64,000 bases of DNA from Halomonas sp. Bachu 37 (GTDB lineage: Bacteria > Pseudomonadota > Gammaproteobacteria > Pseudomonadales > Halomonadaceae), in NCBI RefSeq assembly GCF_039691755.1, contig NZ_CP137552.1, positions 1,178,001-1,242,000 of the forward strand. Reading direction: 5' to 3'. The translations under genes were made by a program, and so were the position numbers. Positions 56,298-64,000 of this stretch are shown here, piece by piece. Below the pieces are notes generated by a model. That model searched no databases and was not told where the DNA came from. It was given only the letters and a program-made list of their open reading frames with translations. The number at the start of each line of letters is the position of its first letter. The first letter of the stretch is position 1.

Positions 56298-56467
56298 GAT
56301 ATTTCCCTCTCTTGAGTTGGATAGATACCACTGATCCACTTGATTGAGATATCGCTTGCGTGAAGCGAAGGCGTCTGAAACCTACTTAACAGCATACACA
56401 GCCAACCGCTACTGGCCAGTAAGATAGGCGATAAATTCTAAACGGTAGCCCGCATCGAATTAGCGCA

Positions 56468-57340
56468 TCAGCTCTCCGGCGGCTTACGCAGGGGCAAGCT
56501 TGCCTCACCGGGTTCGAAACCCGTGGCTAATCCCGTTGCCGGTGAAAACCAGTCCAGACGACCGTGTAGCGATACCACGCTGCCGACAATGAGCAGAGTC
56601 GGTGGCTGAACGATTCCGTCTGTTAGCGCCGTGGGAGGTGCCGACAAGGAACCGATATAGACTCTCTGGCGCCTGGTGGTTCCTTGTTCGATCAATGCCA
56701 GTGGCATCTCCTCGGGCATGCCATGGTTGATCAACGATTGCCGAATAAAGTCGATGCTGCCAAGCCCCATGTAGAACACCAGAGTCTGTCCCGGCCGGGA
56801 GAGAGAGTCCCAATCAAGTTCGGCATCAGCGCTTTTCAAGTGTCCGGTAACGAAACGCACCGACTGAGCATGGTCGCGATGGGTCAGGGGAATGCCGGCA
56901 TAGGCGGAACAGCCCGAGGCCGCCGTGATCCCAGGGACCACCTCGACATTGATCGCCGCGTCCAGCAGGGTTTCCAGCTCTTCCCCACCACGGCCGAAAA
57001 TAAAGGGATCGCCGCCTTTCAGCCTTACGACCCGCTTGCCCTTGTGCGCCCATCCCACCAGGGCTTCGTTGATCTCGTTCTGAGGCACGCTATGAAAGGA
57101 ACGGGCCTTGCCTACATAGAACTGCTCGGCCTGCGGCGCGATTAGCTGGCGTATTTCCGTGCTGACCAGACGATCGTAAAGAATCACGTCCGCCTGCTGG
57201 AGTCGCTTGTAGGCTTTCAGGGTCAGCAGCTCCGGATCGCCAGGCCCGGCCCCTACCAGGCTCACGCTTCCGGCCTGCTGAGGGAAAATCGCACTCAGAA
57301 AGGTATTCTGAGAAAAGAAAGTCTCGTTGCTCAAGGACAT
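56468..57340 (-). CDS. cobA: Uroporphyrinogen-III C-methyltransferase
   Basis: SAM-dependent enzyme that makes precorrin-2 for siroheme or cobalamin. 290 residues, without the CysG oxidase/chelatase domain. Features: [47 protein letters not shown] and the SAM-binding [22 protein letters not shown] chose the ATG at 57340; the long frame to 57523 has no family similarity. The TATAAT at 57362-57367 on the minus strand could be its -10 element. Confidence 0.93.
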   Translation of the reverse strand: MSLSNETFFSQNTFLSAIFPQQAGSVSLVGAGPGDPELLTLKAYKRLQQADVILYDRLVSTEIRQLIAPQAEQFYVGKARSFHSVPQNEINEALVGWAHKGKRVVRLKGGDPFIFGRGGEELETLLDAAINVEVVPGITAASGCSAYAGIPLTHRDHAQSVRFVTGHLKSADAELDWDSLSRPGQTLVFYMGLGSIDFIRQSLINHGMPEEMPLALIEQGTTRRQRVYIGSLSAPPTALTDGIVQPPTLLIVGSVVSLHGRLDWFSPATGLATGFEPGEASLPLRKPPES

Positions 57341-57738
57341 ATCTCGATAAAAATAAAACGAATTATAGCTAAACGTAATCAACACTGGTGGCTTGTTCCA
57401 GCAAGGGCTTACCAGCCAAGCCTGCCAGCATGTCACAGGGGGCGATACCTCTCGACGAAATGAGAGCGGGCGCCTGTGCGAGCAAGTTCCAGAGTGGCGC
57501 ATTGTCGAGCACGATGGCATCATGAAACCGATATGAAATCGATGCGAAGCTTTGCGTTTGACGACTTCGCCCAGGCTTTGGCTTTTACACAGCGTGGGCG
57601 AGCTCGCCGAGCAGGCTGGTTACCATCCGGTCCTTGTTACCGAGTAGAGGCGAGTCACCGAGACCTGATGACCCACGCCCCGGCCTGCCTCACAATGACT
57701 TCATTCTTGCCGCCAGAACCGACGAGGTAGCGAAATAA
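57341..57738. other. Intergenic region between cobA and the aminotransferase
   Basis: 398 bases between divergent genes. The cobA side is AT-rich, with a TATAAT on the minus strand. An 84-codon frame at 57476-57730 (+) has no clear ribosome site or recognisable features. No RNA gene or terminator is seen. Confidence 0.45.
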
Positions 57739-58926
57739 ATGTTCGAGCAAATTGAGCGGGTCCCCGGAGACGCCATTCTAGGGCTTATCGAAGCTTTCAA
57801 GAAAGACACGAACCCCCAGAAAGTGGACCTTGGTGTCGGTGTCTATCGCGATGCCCAAGGCAACACGCCGGTCATGCGAGCCGTGAAGGAAGCCGAAGCC
57901 CTGCTGCTCAAGAACGAAACCACGAAGACCTACATTGGCTCCCATGGTGCTCCGTCCTATGGTGAAGTCATATTGCCCATGGTACTGGGGGAAAATTCGC
58001 CGGTACTCGAGGCCGGACGTGCCAGCGCCACCCAATCACCCGGCGGTACTGGCGCCTTGCGCCTGGCGGCGGACTTCATCGCCACCCAGCTGCCGGGCAG
58101 GGGAATCTGGGTCAGCGATCCGACCTGGCCCAATCATCATGGCATATTCACTGCCGCCGGTATCACGCTGCACAAGTATCCGTATGTGGATGCGGAGAAT
58201 CGCCTGGATTTCGCCGGTATGCTGGCCGCCGTAAAGCAGATTCCCGAAGGTGACGTCATCGTCCTGCATGCCTGCTGCCACAACCCGACCGGATTCGATC
58301 TTTCACAGGAGCAGTGGCAACAGGTACTCGAGGTGGTACGCGAACGCAACCTGCTGCCGCTGATCGACTTTGCCTACCAAGGCTTTGGCGAAGGGCTGGA
58401 TGAAGACGCCTTCGGCGTTCGCCTGATGGCGGAGCAGCTCGACGAGGTGATCATCACCAGTTCCTGCTCGAAGAATTTCGGCATCTATTGCGAACGTACG
58501 GGTTGCCTGATCATGGTGGCCAAGAATGCCGAGCAGATGGAGAACGTTCGCTCCCAGGTGGCCATCGTCGCGCGGGAGAACTACTCCAACCCACCGGCCC
58601 ATGGCGGTGCGATTGTCAGCGAAATCCTACACAACGCAGAACTTGCTGCCATGTGGCGCGAAGAGCTGACCGAAATGCGCGATCGTATCAATACTCTGCG
58701 CCGCGATTTCGTCGAAGCCCTGAAGCCCTACGGACTGGACCAGAAGTACGCATGCGTGGCCGAGCAGCGTGGAATGTTCTCCTATACCGGCTTGACTCCC
58801 CAGCAGGTCGACCGCCTCCGCGATGAGTTCGGTATCTACATGGTGCGCTCGGGACGTGCCAATGTGGCTGGTTTCTCCCATGAGAACCTACCCTACCTGG
58901 CCAAGGCTATTGCCGCGGTCAACTGA
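57739..58926 (+). CDS. Aspartate/aromatic amino acid aminotransferase (AspC/TyrB family)
   Basis: PLP-dependent class I aminotransferase of 395 residues. The lysine that binds PLP is in SSCSKNFGIYCERTG near residue 244. Supporting motifs are QSPGGTGALR, WPNHHGIF, LHACCHNPTGFD, DFAYQGFGEG and the C-terminal YMVRSGRANVAGF with the substrate Arg. AspC and TyrB cannot be separated with certainty from sequence alone; GDAILGLIEAFKKD and the Asn-Thr context resemble AspC slightly more. A terminator follows at 59003. Confidence 0.92.
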   Translation: MFEQIERVPGDAILGLIEAFKKDTNPQKVDLGVGVYRDAQGNTPVMRAVKEAEALLLKNETTKTYIGSHGAPSYGEVILPMVLGENSPVLEAGRASATQSPGGTGALRLAADFIATQLPGRGIWVSDPTWPNHHGIFTAAGITLHKYPYVDAENRLDFAGMLAAVKQIPEGDVIVLHACCHNPTGFDLSQEQWQQVLEVVRERNLLPLIDFAYQGFGEGLDEDAFGVRLMAEQLDEVIITSSCSKNFGIYCERTGCLIMVAKNAEQMENVRSQVAIVARENYSNPPAHGGAIVSEILHNAELAAMWREELTEMRDRINTLRRDFVEALKPYGLDQKYACVAEQRGMFSYTGLTPQQVDRLRDEFGIYMVRSGRANVAGFSHENLPYLAKAIAAVN

Positions 58927-59002
58927 TTTGCGCCGATAGCGGCAAGCACCGTTAGTCGCAACCGTGAGTCGCAAGTAAGTGTCACGGCAAAGCCAGTATC
59001 GA

Positions 59003-59032
59003 GATGCCCGGGTTACCCTCGGGCATTTTTTT
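59003..59032 (+). terminator. Terminator after the aminotransferase
   Basis: Stem of ATGCCCG with CGGGCAT and a GGTTACCCT loop, followed by six or seven T residues, 77 bases after the stop codon. It is a classic intrinsic terminator. Confidence 0.85.
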
Positions 59033-59202
59033 GCGCGTACCCGGCGTTTTTCACGATGCGTCTGTGTACAATTCCTCGCTCGCCGCCGGAGCCTGGGGCG
59101 CCCTGGTGGCGTTCCCGGCAGCCTTCACTTGACCGATTAGTCAGATCATCGGCACACTGACCGCTGCCTTGTATACAACCCCCAACGAACAAGAGGCTCG
59201 AC

Positions 59203-60696
59203 ATGGCGGCTCCCCGCGTTCACTACCCCTGGTACAAGAAAGAAGATACCGATGCGTTCTTCGCGCTCTTTCAGAACAATATTGCTAACTTCGTCATTAT
59301 TGCCATCACCATGCTGGGTATGGACTTCCCTGCCTCCATCGTATTCGGCCAGGTACTTCCCGGTGCCGCCGTTGCAGTCATGGCGGGTAATTTCTATTAC
59401 GCCTGGAGTGCTTCGCGGCTGGCGCGCAAGGAGAATCGCAGCGATGTGACCGCCCTCTCCTACGGCATCTCCACGCCGGTCATGTTCGTCTTCCTGTTCG
59501 GCGTGCTGCTCCCCGCCAAACAGCTTACCGGTGACGCCGAACTGGCCTGGAAGGTTGCTGTGGCGGCCTGCTTCATCAGCGGCGCCATCGAAGCGGCGAT
59601 CAGCCTGGTGGGCCGCTGGGTGCAATATCATCTGCCGCGTGCCGCCATGCTCGGAGCTGTTGCCGGCGTGGCGCTTACCTTCATTGCCGGCGAAATGCTA
59701 TTCAAGACGCTCGAGATGCCGATAATTGGCTTGCTGGTCTTGGCAATCATCATTGTCGGTCTGGTGGCTCGCGTGACCATGCCCTTTCGCCTGCCCACCT
59801 CCCTGTTTGCCATCATTGTCGGCACGGCGATGGCCTACTTGATCGGCGATGCAGGTAGCGACAATTTCAGCGATGCTTTCACCCACCTCGGCTTCTATCC
59901 GCTGCTTCCCGGCACGGCCTGGCTGGAGGGGCTGGGGCTGCTCTTCACCAGCATGCTGGCGGTTTTGACCGTGGTTCTGCCCATCACGCTCTACAACGCC
60001 ATCGAGACCATGAACAACGTCGAAGCCATGGAAGCCGCCGGCGACAAGTATGACGTTCGCGAGTGCCAGGCCGTCGATGGCGTGGGGACAATGATCGGCG
60101 CCCTGTTTGGCGGTGTATTCCCCACCACGGTCTACATCGCCACCGTAGGGGCGAAATGGATGGGTGCCGGACGCGGCTATAGCATCCTCAACGGCGCCGT
60201 TTACGGTATCGCCACGATGTTCGGTCTGATTGCCGCCCTGGCCGCCATCATCCCGGTATCGGTGGTAGCGCCTATTCTGGTGTTCGTCGGCATGTCGATG
60301 ATCGCCACGGCGTTCCAGTCCAATGACACTCGTTACTATCCCGCCGTCGCGTTGGCGATGCTGCCCTATTTCGCCAACTATGTGATGACCCGCTTCAATC
60401 GCGGCGCGGGTGATGTGGTAGCGGACATTTCCAGCTCGATCGTGGCAATGGGGCAAGGGGCGATGTTCATGGCCATCTTTATCGGCGCTATGACCGTTTC
60501 CGTGATCGACCACCAGTTCCGGCGCGCGGCGATATTTGCCCTGTTTGCCGCGAGCTTCTCGTTCGTCGGCTTGATGCACGCGCCGAAACTCGCCTTCAAT
60601 GCCGCTCCCGACTTCGTGCTGGGGTATCTGGTCATGGCCTTGCTGTTCGTCTACTTTGCCTTCCAGGAAGCAAGGCGCTCATCCATTTCCCGCTGA
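59203..60696 (+). CDS. NCS2-like xanthine/uracil/vitamin C permease
   Basis: Inner-membrane transporter of 497 residues with about 12-13 hydrophobic segments. The NCS2-like core includes FALFQNNIANFVIIAITMLG, TALSYGISTPVMFVFLFG, LYNAIETMNNVEAMEAAGDKY and ALFGGVFPTTVYIATVGAKWMGAGRGYS. The substrate is likely a purine or related base, but it is distinct from both uraA and the AzgA-like gene in this window and no enzyme gene is adjacent. An AGAGG site precedes the ATG. It converges on the MATE gene with an 8-base gap. Confidence 0.85.
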   Translation: MAAPRVHYPWYKKEDTDAFFALFQNNIANFVIIAITMLGMDFPASIVFGQVLPGAAVAVMAGNFYYAWSASRLARKENRSDVTALSYGISTPVMFVFLFGVLLPAKQLTGDAELAWKVAVAACFISGAIEAAISLVGRWVQYHLPRAAMLGAVAGVALTFIAGEMLFKTLEMPIIGLLVLAIIIVGLVARVTMPFRLPTSLFAIIVGTAMAYLIGDAGSDNFSDAFTHLGFYPLLPGTAWLEGLGLLFTSMLAVLTVVLPITLYNAIETMNNVEAMEAAGDKYDVRECQAVDGVGTMIGALFGGVFPTTVYIATVGAKWMGAGRGYSILNGAVYGIATMFGLIAALAAIIPVSVVAPILVFVGMSMIATAFQSNDTRYYPAVALAMLPYFANYVMTRFNRGAGDVVADISSSIVAMGQGAMFMAIFIGAMTVSVIDHQFRRAAIFALFAASFSFVGLMHAPKLAFNAAPDFVLGYLVMALLFVYFAFQEARRSSISR

Positions 60697-60704
60697 CCCG
60701 TCGG

Positions 60705-62063
60705 TCAGGAGCTCGCTTGCTGTCCAGCCCGTCTCTTCGGGCTGGACAGGATTCGGCGCAACACTCCCCAGGCAAGCAACCCGGCCAGAACATTGCCGGC
60801 CGCCGCTCCCACCGCCAGGCCTTGCCATCCCCACTGGCTTCCCAACCACAAGCAGGGCAGATAACAGACGAACAAGCGAGCGCTGGACAGCAGCATGGCA
60901 CGTAGCGGCCACCCCAGGGCATTGCCCGCCGACACTACCAGCATGCATACCCCCAACGCGGCATAGCTTGGCAATAAAAAGCGAATCAGCAAGGCCAGCT
61001 CGCTCTGCACGTCCGGGTTTCCCGACAGCAGTAGCGCCACCCACGGGGACAGCAAGGCTATCACCAAGCCCAAGAGTAGCTGCCACCCCACCGCCACCTT
61101 GAGGGCCAAAGACAGCAAATTTCGAATCTGTGTCCAGTCCCCCGCGCCATAACAGCGCCCAAGCCAGGGCGGAAGCGACATGGTCATGGCGAGAATAACC
61201 ATCAAGGAGACGGTCTCCAGGCGGCTTGCCAATCCCCATGCCGCCACCTGTGTTTCTCCCAGGCTCGCCACGATGGAAATCGCCAGCATGGCGGCCAGGG
61301 GAGGCATCAACTGGCTGACCATCGCAGGACCTGCGATTCCTGCAAAAGGAATCAACGAGACACGCGCTTCCTCTCCCAGCGCTTGCAGCGAGATCCAGCC
61401 GGCACGCTGCACCTTGGCCCCGGCCACCCACAAGCCGGAAGTGAACGCCACCACCGTAGCCCAGGCAGCTCCCGGCAAACCCATGCCTTCCCAGCTTCCG
61501 ATGCCGAAAATCAATATAGGGTCCAGAATCAGGTTGATCAGGCTGGTCGCCACCATCAACTTGCCCGGTAGCCGGGTGTCACCATGGGCACGGGAAATGC
61601 TATAGACGAAATAGAGAACCGCCCCTACCCATGCGGCAAGCAATTGTGGAGTCCAGTAGCTTCGTATCAAGCCCAGCGTGGATTGATCGGCTCCGAGCAA
61701 GGAGAAAACGGGAGCCTGGAGGAGCCATAGCAGGCCTGCCAGCATCGCGATGACACTATTGCCTATCAATAGCACCAGGCTGCCCAGGCGTCTGGCACGT
61801 TCATTTTCTCCCGCGCCAAGGGCACGCGAGATCAAGGCGGCAATGGCAATCCCCATCCCCACCTGGATACCGATAATCAGAAAGGACAATGGGAAGGTAA
61901 ACGACTGGGCGGCCAGGGGAGCCGTGCCCAGCCGGGCGATAAAGGCGCTATCGACCAGCTGAAAACCCAGCAGCGCCAGCACACCGATCGCCATCGGCCA
62001 GGTCTGTTGCCACAAGGTACGCGCCATGCTCTGCGATGCAGAAGGTGTTGAAGGTGAAGCCAC
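60705..62063 (-). CDS. MATE family efflux transporter
   Basis: Inner-membrane exporter of 452 residues with about 12 hydrophobic segments in two similar halves. The start LWQQTWPMAIGVLALLGFQLVDSAFIARLGTAPLAAQSF and the MGIAIAALISRALGAG stretch fit the DinF/NorM-type MATE proteins, which export drugs or metabolites in exchange for Na+ or H+. I chose the GTG at 62063, which has a GAGGAAG site; an ATG at 62027 is the alternative. The yceI terminator separates it from yceI. Confidence 0.88.
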   Translation of the reverse strand: MASPSTPSASQSMARTLWQQTWPMAIGVLALLGFQLVDSAFIARLGTAPLAAQSFTFPLSFLIIGIQVGMGIAIAALISRALGAGENERARRLGSLVLLIGNSVIAMLAGLLWLLQAPVFSLLGADQSTLGLIRSYWTPQLLAAWVGAVLYFVYSISRAHGDTRLPGKLMVATSLINLILDPILIFGIGSWEGMGLPGAAWATVVAFTSGLWVAGAKVQRAGWISLQALGEEARVSLIPFAGIAGPAMVSQLMPPLAAMLAISIVASLGETQVAAWGLASRLETVSLMVILAMTMSLPPWLGRCYGAGDWTQIRNLLSLALKVAVGWQLLLGLVIALLSPWVALLLSGNPDVQSELALLIRFLLPSYAALGVCMLVVSAGNALGWPLRAMLLSSARLFVCYLPCLWLGSQWGWQGLAVGAAAGNVLAGLLAWGVLRRILSSPKRRAGQQASS

Positions 62064-62105
62064 ACTGCTTCCTCGGTCAATCAAAAAAACTATTGTAACG
62101 GCCCG

Positions 62106-62137
62106 AAAAAAACCACCACCCCAGTAAGGGGTGGTGG
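62106..62137 (-). terminator. Terminator after yceI
   Basis: Perfect 10-base stem (CCACCACCCC / GGGGTGGTGG) with a 5-base loop and seven T residues on the minus strand, 22 bases after the yceI stop. Confidence 0.9.
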
Positions 62138-62159
62138 CGGAAGCACGCAGTAGTGGGTG

Positions 62160-62744
62160 TTACTGACGAATGCCTTCGAAGGTCACGTACAGTTCCAGCT
62201 CGTGCATCGCTTCGGGGAAATCGCTCATGTCGATATCGTAATCGCTGAGTGTCAACATGGTGCTACCTTCAAAACCGGCGCGGTAGTTACCCCAGGGATC
62301 TTCGCCTTCGCCCAGCAGCGTAACCGGCAGCTCGATTTCCTGAGTCTGGCCGTGCAGGGTGAGTTCGCCTTTCAGGGTGCCCTCGTTGTCACCCGACGGC
62401 TCGAAGCCCGTCGAAGTAAACGTTGCCGTGGGGTACTCTTCGGCATTGAGGAAATCGTCGCTCAAAAGGTGACGATCGCGCTCAGCATGGTTGGTGTTCA
62501 GGCTGTTGACCTGAACTTCCATTTCGACTTCGGAAGCTTCCAGGTCTTCGGGATCGTAATGGAAGCTTCCGGTGAACTCTTCAAAGCTGCCCAGGATATA
62601 GGAGTAACCCAGGTGGCTGATCTTAAATTGAACGAAGGCATGCTGGCCTTCCGTATCCAGGACATATTCATCTGCCTGGGCCTGGCTCAGCGGAACCAGC
62701 ATGGCGGAAGCCAGTGCAGCGGCGATGGCGGTTTTCTTCAACAT
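62160..62744 (-). CDS. yceI: YceI family periplasmic protein
   Basis: Lipocalin-like protein of 194 residues with a signal peptide ending near residue 24 (SQAQA). The YceI fold binds isoprenoid lipids in the known structures and is induced by osmotic or base stress in some bacteria. Typical stretches: FVQFKISHLGYSYILGSFEEFTG, DRHLLSDDFLNAEEYPTATF and GELTLHGQTQEIELPV. The mature part is very acidic, as expected in a halophile. The ATG at 62744 has an AAGGAG site. It follows cytochrome b561, the usual partner. Confidence 0.95.
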   Translation of the reverse strand: MLKKTAIAAALASAMLVPLSQAQADEYVLDTEGQHAFVQFKISHLGYSYILGSFEEFTGSFHYDPEDLEASEVEMEVQVNSLNTNHAERDRHLLSDDFLNAEEYPTATFTSTGFEPSGDNEGTLKGELTLHGQTQEIELPVTLLGEGEDPWGNYRAGFEGSTMLTLSDYDIDMSDFPEAMHELELYVTFEGIRQ

Positions 62745-62822
62745 AGTCGTTTCTCCTTGGTGCGTGGTAACAATCACGTCGGCTTTTACAACCGTACGCT
62801 GAAAAACTTCACGATACTGGGA

Positions 62823-63371
62823 TCAACCGGAGCGCTTTGGCTTGAGCATCCGAGTCAATGTGTCGTGATGATCGATATAATGATGTTTCAGAGCAGCCAG
62901 GGCATGACCTGCCGCCAGCAGCATGAGCAGCAACGCGGCATACCAATGGATGTTACCCGCGATAGTCGCCTGGTTGGGCAAGTCACTGGCCAGGGCCGGC
63001 ACGTCGAACCAGCCGAAAACGCTGACCCCACGGCCTTTGGCTGTGGAAATCAAGTAACCGCTCACCATGACCACGAGCAAAAGCACATAAAGCGCAATAT
63101 GACCGATATGGGCCGCAACCTTCTCCAGAGGCTTACCTTGCGCCCGAGGGGTGGGCTGCAGGAGCCGCCAACCGATTCTGAACAAGGTAGCGAAGAGAAG
63201 CAGCAAGCCGATGGAGCGGTGCCACCAGGGTGCCAGGTTATACCAGGCGTCATAATAGCCCAGACCGATCATCCACCAACCGAGAATAAACAGACCGATA
63301 ATGACGATGGCACTCAGCCAGTGCAGCAGGATACTGACGATTCCCCAACTCATGTGCGTATTCCGCCACAT
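62823..63371 (-). CDS. yceJ: Cytochrome b561
   Basis: Di-heme membrane electron carrier of 182 residues with four hydrophobic segments. Heme-ligand histidines are seen in SILLHWLSAIVI, WWHRSIGLLLL, HIGHIALYVLL and NIHWYAALLLM. The enzyme probably oxidises quinol; prokaryotic b561 of this type can reduce superoxide. I chose the ATG at 63371, which has a GAGG site; a GTG at 63380 is the alternative. It is followed by yceI (78 bases), a pair conserved in E. coli. Confidence 0.9.
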   Translation of the reverse strand: MWRNTHMSWGIVSILLHWLSAIVIIGLFILGWWMIGLGYYDAWYNLAPWWHRSIGLLLLFATLFRIGWRLLQPTPRAQGKPLEKVAAHIGHIALYVLLLVVMVSGYLISTAKGRGVSVFGWFDVPALASDLPNQATIAGNIHWYAALLLMLLAAGHALAALKHHYIDHHDTLTRMLKPKRSG

Positions 63372-63612
63372 CGCTACCACCTCAAGCGCCCGGACCGGGT
63401 CTGTTTAATCAATCATTCGGGATATATGGAAGTGGAATGAGCATAACCAAAAGCCAGCGAGAAAACTGCTGAAAAAAGCAGAATCTTCCATTCGTAAAAA
63501 ACGTCGATTACTCGAATCGAGCTGGCAAGGAGGTGGGTAAAAACCCGCTTGGACGGGGCTTCAATGAACTCGCCCCGACCGGGTGAAATGAAAGGTTATA
63601 AAGGATAGTGCG

Positions 63613-64000
63613 TCAAGCCATCAAGGCATCGAGTCCTCTGGCCAGGTCGCGTTGGATATCATCGATATCTTCCAGCCCAACCGCGACTCTGATCAACCCT
63701 TCGCTGATTCCCGCCGCCTGCTTCTGCTCGACAGAGAGTCGCCCATGAGTGGTCGTGCCGGGGTGGGTAATGGTGGACTTCACATCACCCAGATTGCCGG
63801 TTATCGAAAGCAGTCGTGTCGCGTCGATGACACTCCAGGCGCCGGCTTGGCCTCCCACGACCTCGAACCCCAGCACGGCTCCGAATCCCCGCTGTTGCCG
63901 CTTGGCCAGGTCATGCTGAGGATGAGACGGCAGGCCGCTGTAATAGACCTTTTCCACGGCGGGATGAGAGTCCAGCCACTGGGCAAGAAGCAGAGCGTTC
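63613..64000 (-). CDS. metZ: O-succinylhomoserine sulfhydrylase, C-terminal part
   Basis: PLP enzyme that makes homocysteine from O-succinylhomoserine and sulphide in methionine synthesis. Only about 128 C-terminal residues lie in the window; the frame runs on past 64000. LLSITGNLGDVKSTITHPGTTTHGRLS and VGLEDIDDIQRDLARGL are typical of MetZ rather than cystathionine gamma-lyase, but those relatives cannot be excluded without the rest. PLP-binding residues lie outside. It adds to the methionine theme (metNIQ, msrC). Confidence 0.85.
   Translation of the reverse strand, partial: NALLLAQWLDSHPAVEKVYYSGLPSHPQHDLAKRQQRGFGAVLGFEVVGGQAGAWSVIDATRLLSITGNLGDVKSTITHPGTTTHGRLSVEQKQAAGISEGLIRVAVGLEDIDDIQRDLARGLDALMA

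Noticed and set aside
57476..57730. 84-codon frame upstream of the aminotransferase
   Set aside because: No clear ribosome site, atypical composition and no recognisable family; treated as noise in the intergenic region.

Overview
The window is an ordinary, densely packed chromosomal stretch of a GC-rich gammaproteobacterium. The best guess is a halophilic Oceanospirillales member of the Halomonadaceae type. Three things point there: Pseudomonas-like neighbourhoods (nagZ, psrA and lexA close together; ppsA divergent from ppsR; purM-purN; hda next to perM; apbC-dcd), a PHA phasin, and acidic secreted proteins. The genus is inferred; no rRNA is present. I see no prophage, insertion sequence, CRISPR array or plasmid gene.

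Layout. 1-6.1 kb (+): a partial RhlE-type RNA helicase, an unknown protein, a CynX-type MFS transporter, type I asparaginase, DUF2789, and an HDOD-GGDEF signalling protein. 6.2-8.8 kb (-): a TVP38 membrane protein, an SRPBCC protein and TrhP/YegQ. 9.0-9.9 kb (+): queC and a cysteine-cluster protein. 10-14.6 kb (-): miaE followed by a 1298-residue multidomain regulator. 15-20.2 kb (+): acnB, rraA and a membrane glycerophosphodiesterase. 20.2-25.6 kb: ggt and ppsA (-), ppsR (+). 25.7-28.7 kb (-): hpt, nagZ, an L,D-transpeptidase and psrA; lexA follows on +. 29.7-33.2 kb: an ECF-type permease and purU (-), and an RNase J-like nuclease (+). 33.2-42.1 kb is one long minus-strand run: a short H-NS-like protein, molybdenum cofactor genes (moaE, a moaC-moaD fusion, mobB, mobA), and a nucleobase salvage block (uraA, upp, ung, gpt, apt, a purine permease), then ribE. 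42.4-45.8 kb (+): metNIQ behind its own promoter, a SAM-II-class riboswitch and a terminator, followed by free methionine-(R)-sulfoxide reductase. Two identical tRNA-Val(GAC) genes follow at 46 kb. 46-57 kb: an EEP phosphatase-family protein, fumC, a phasin, hda, perM, purM, purN, dcd, apbC, a long coiled-coil membrane protein and cobA. 57.7-64 kb: an aspartate-type aminotransferase, an NCS2 permease, a MATE exporter, yceI, cytochrome b561 and the 3' part of metZ.

Themes. Nucleotide metabolism recurs (hpt, gpt, apt, upp, purM, purN, purU, dcd, ung, two or three nucleobase permeases), as does methionine supply (metNIQ, msrC, metZ). The most notable element is the metN leader at 42.42-42.57 kb. 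It combines a consensus-like promoter, an RNA matching the SAM-II pseudoknot aptamer with an extra hairpin, and a perfect intrinsic terminator with a possible antiterminator pairing. Other points of interest are the BTAD/pseudo-cyclase/AAA/TPR regulator, the MoaC-MoaD fusion, and the H-NS-like protein that ends in an AT-hook-like tail.
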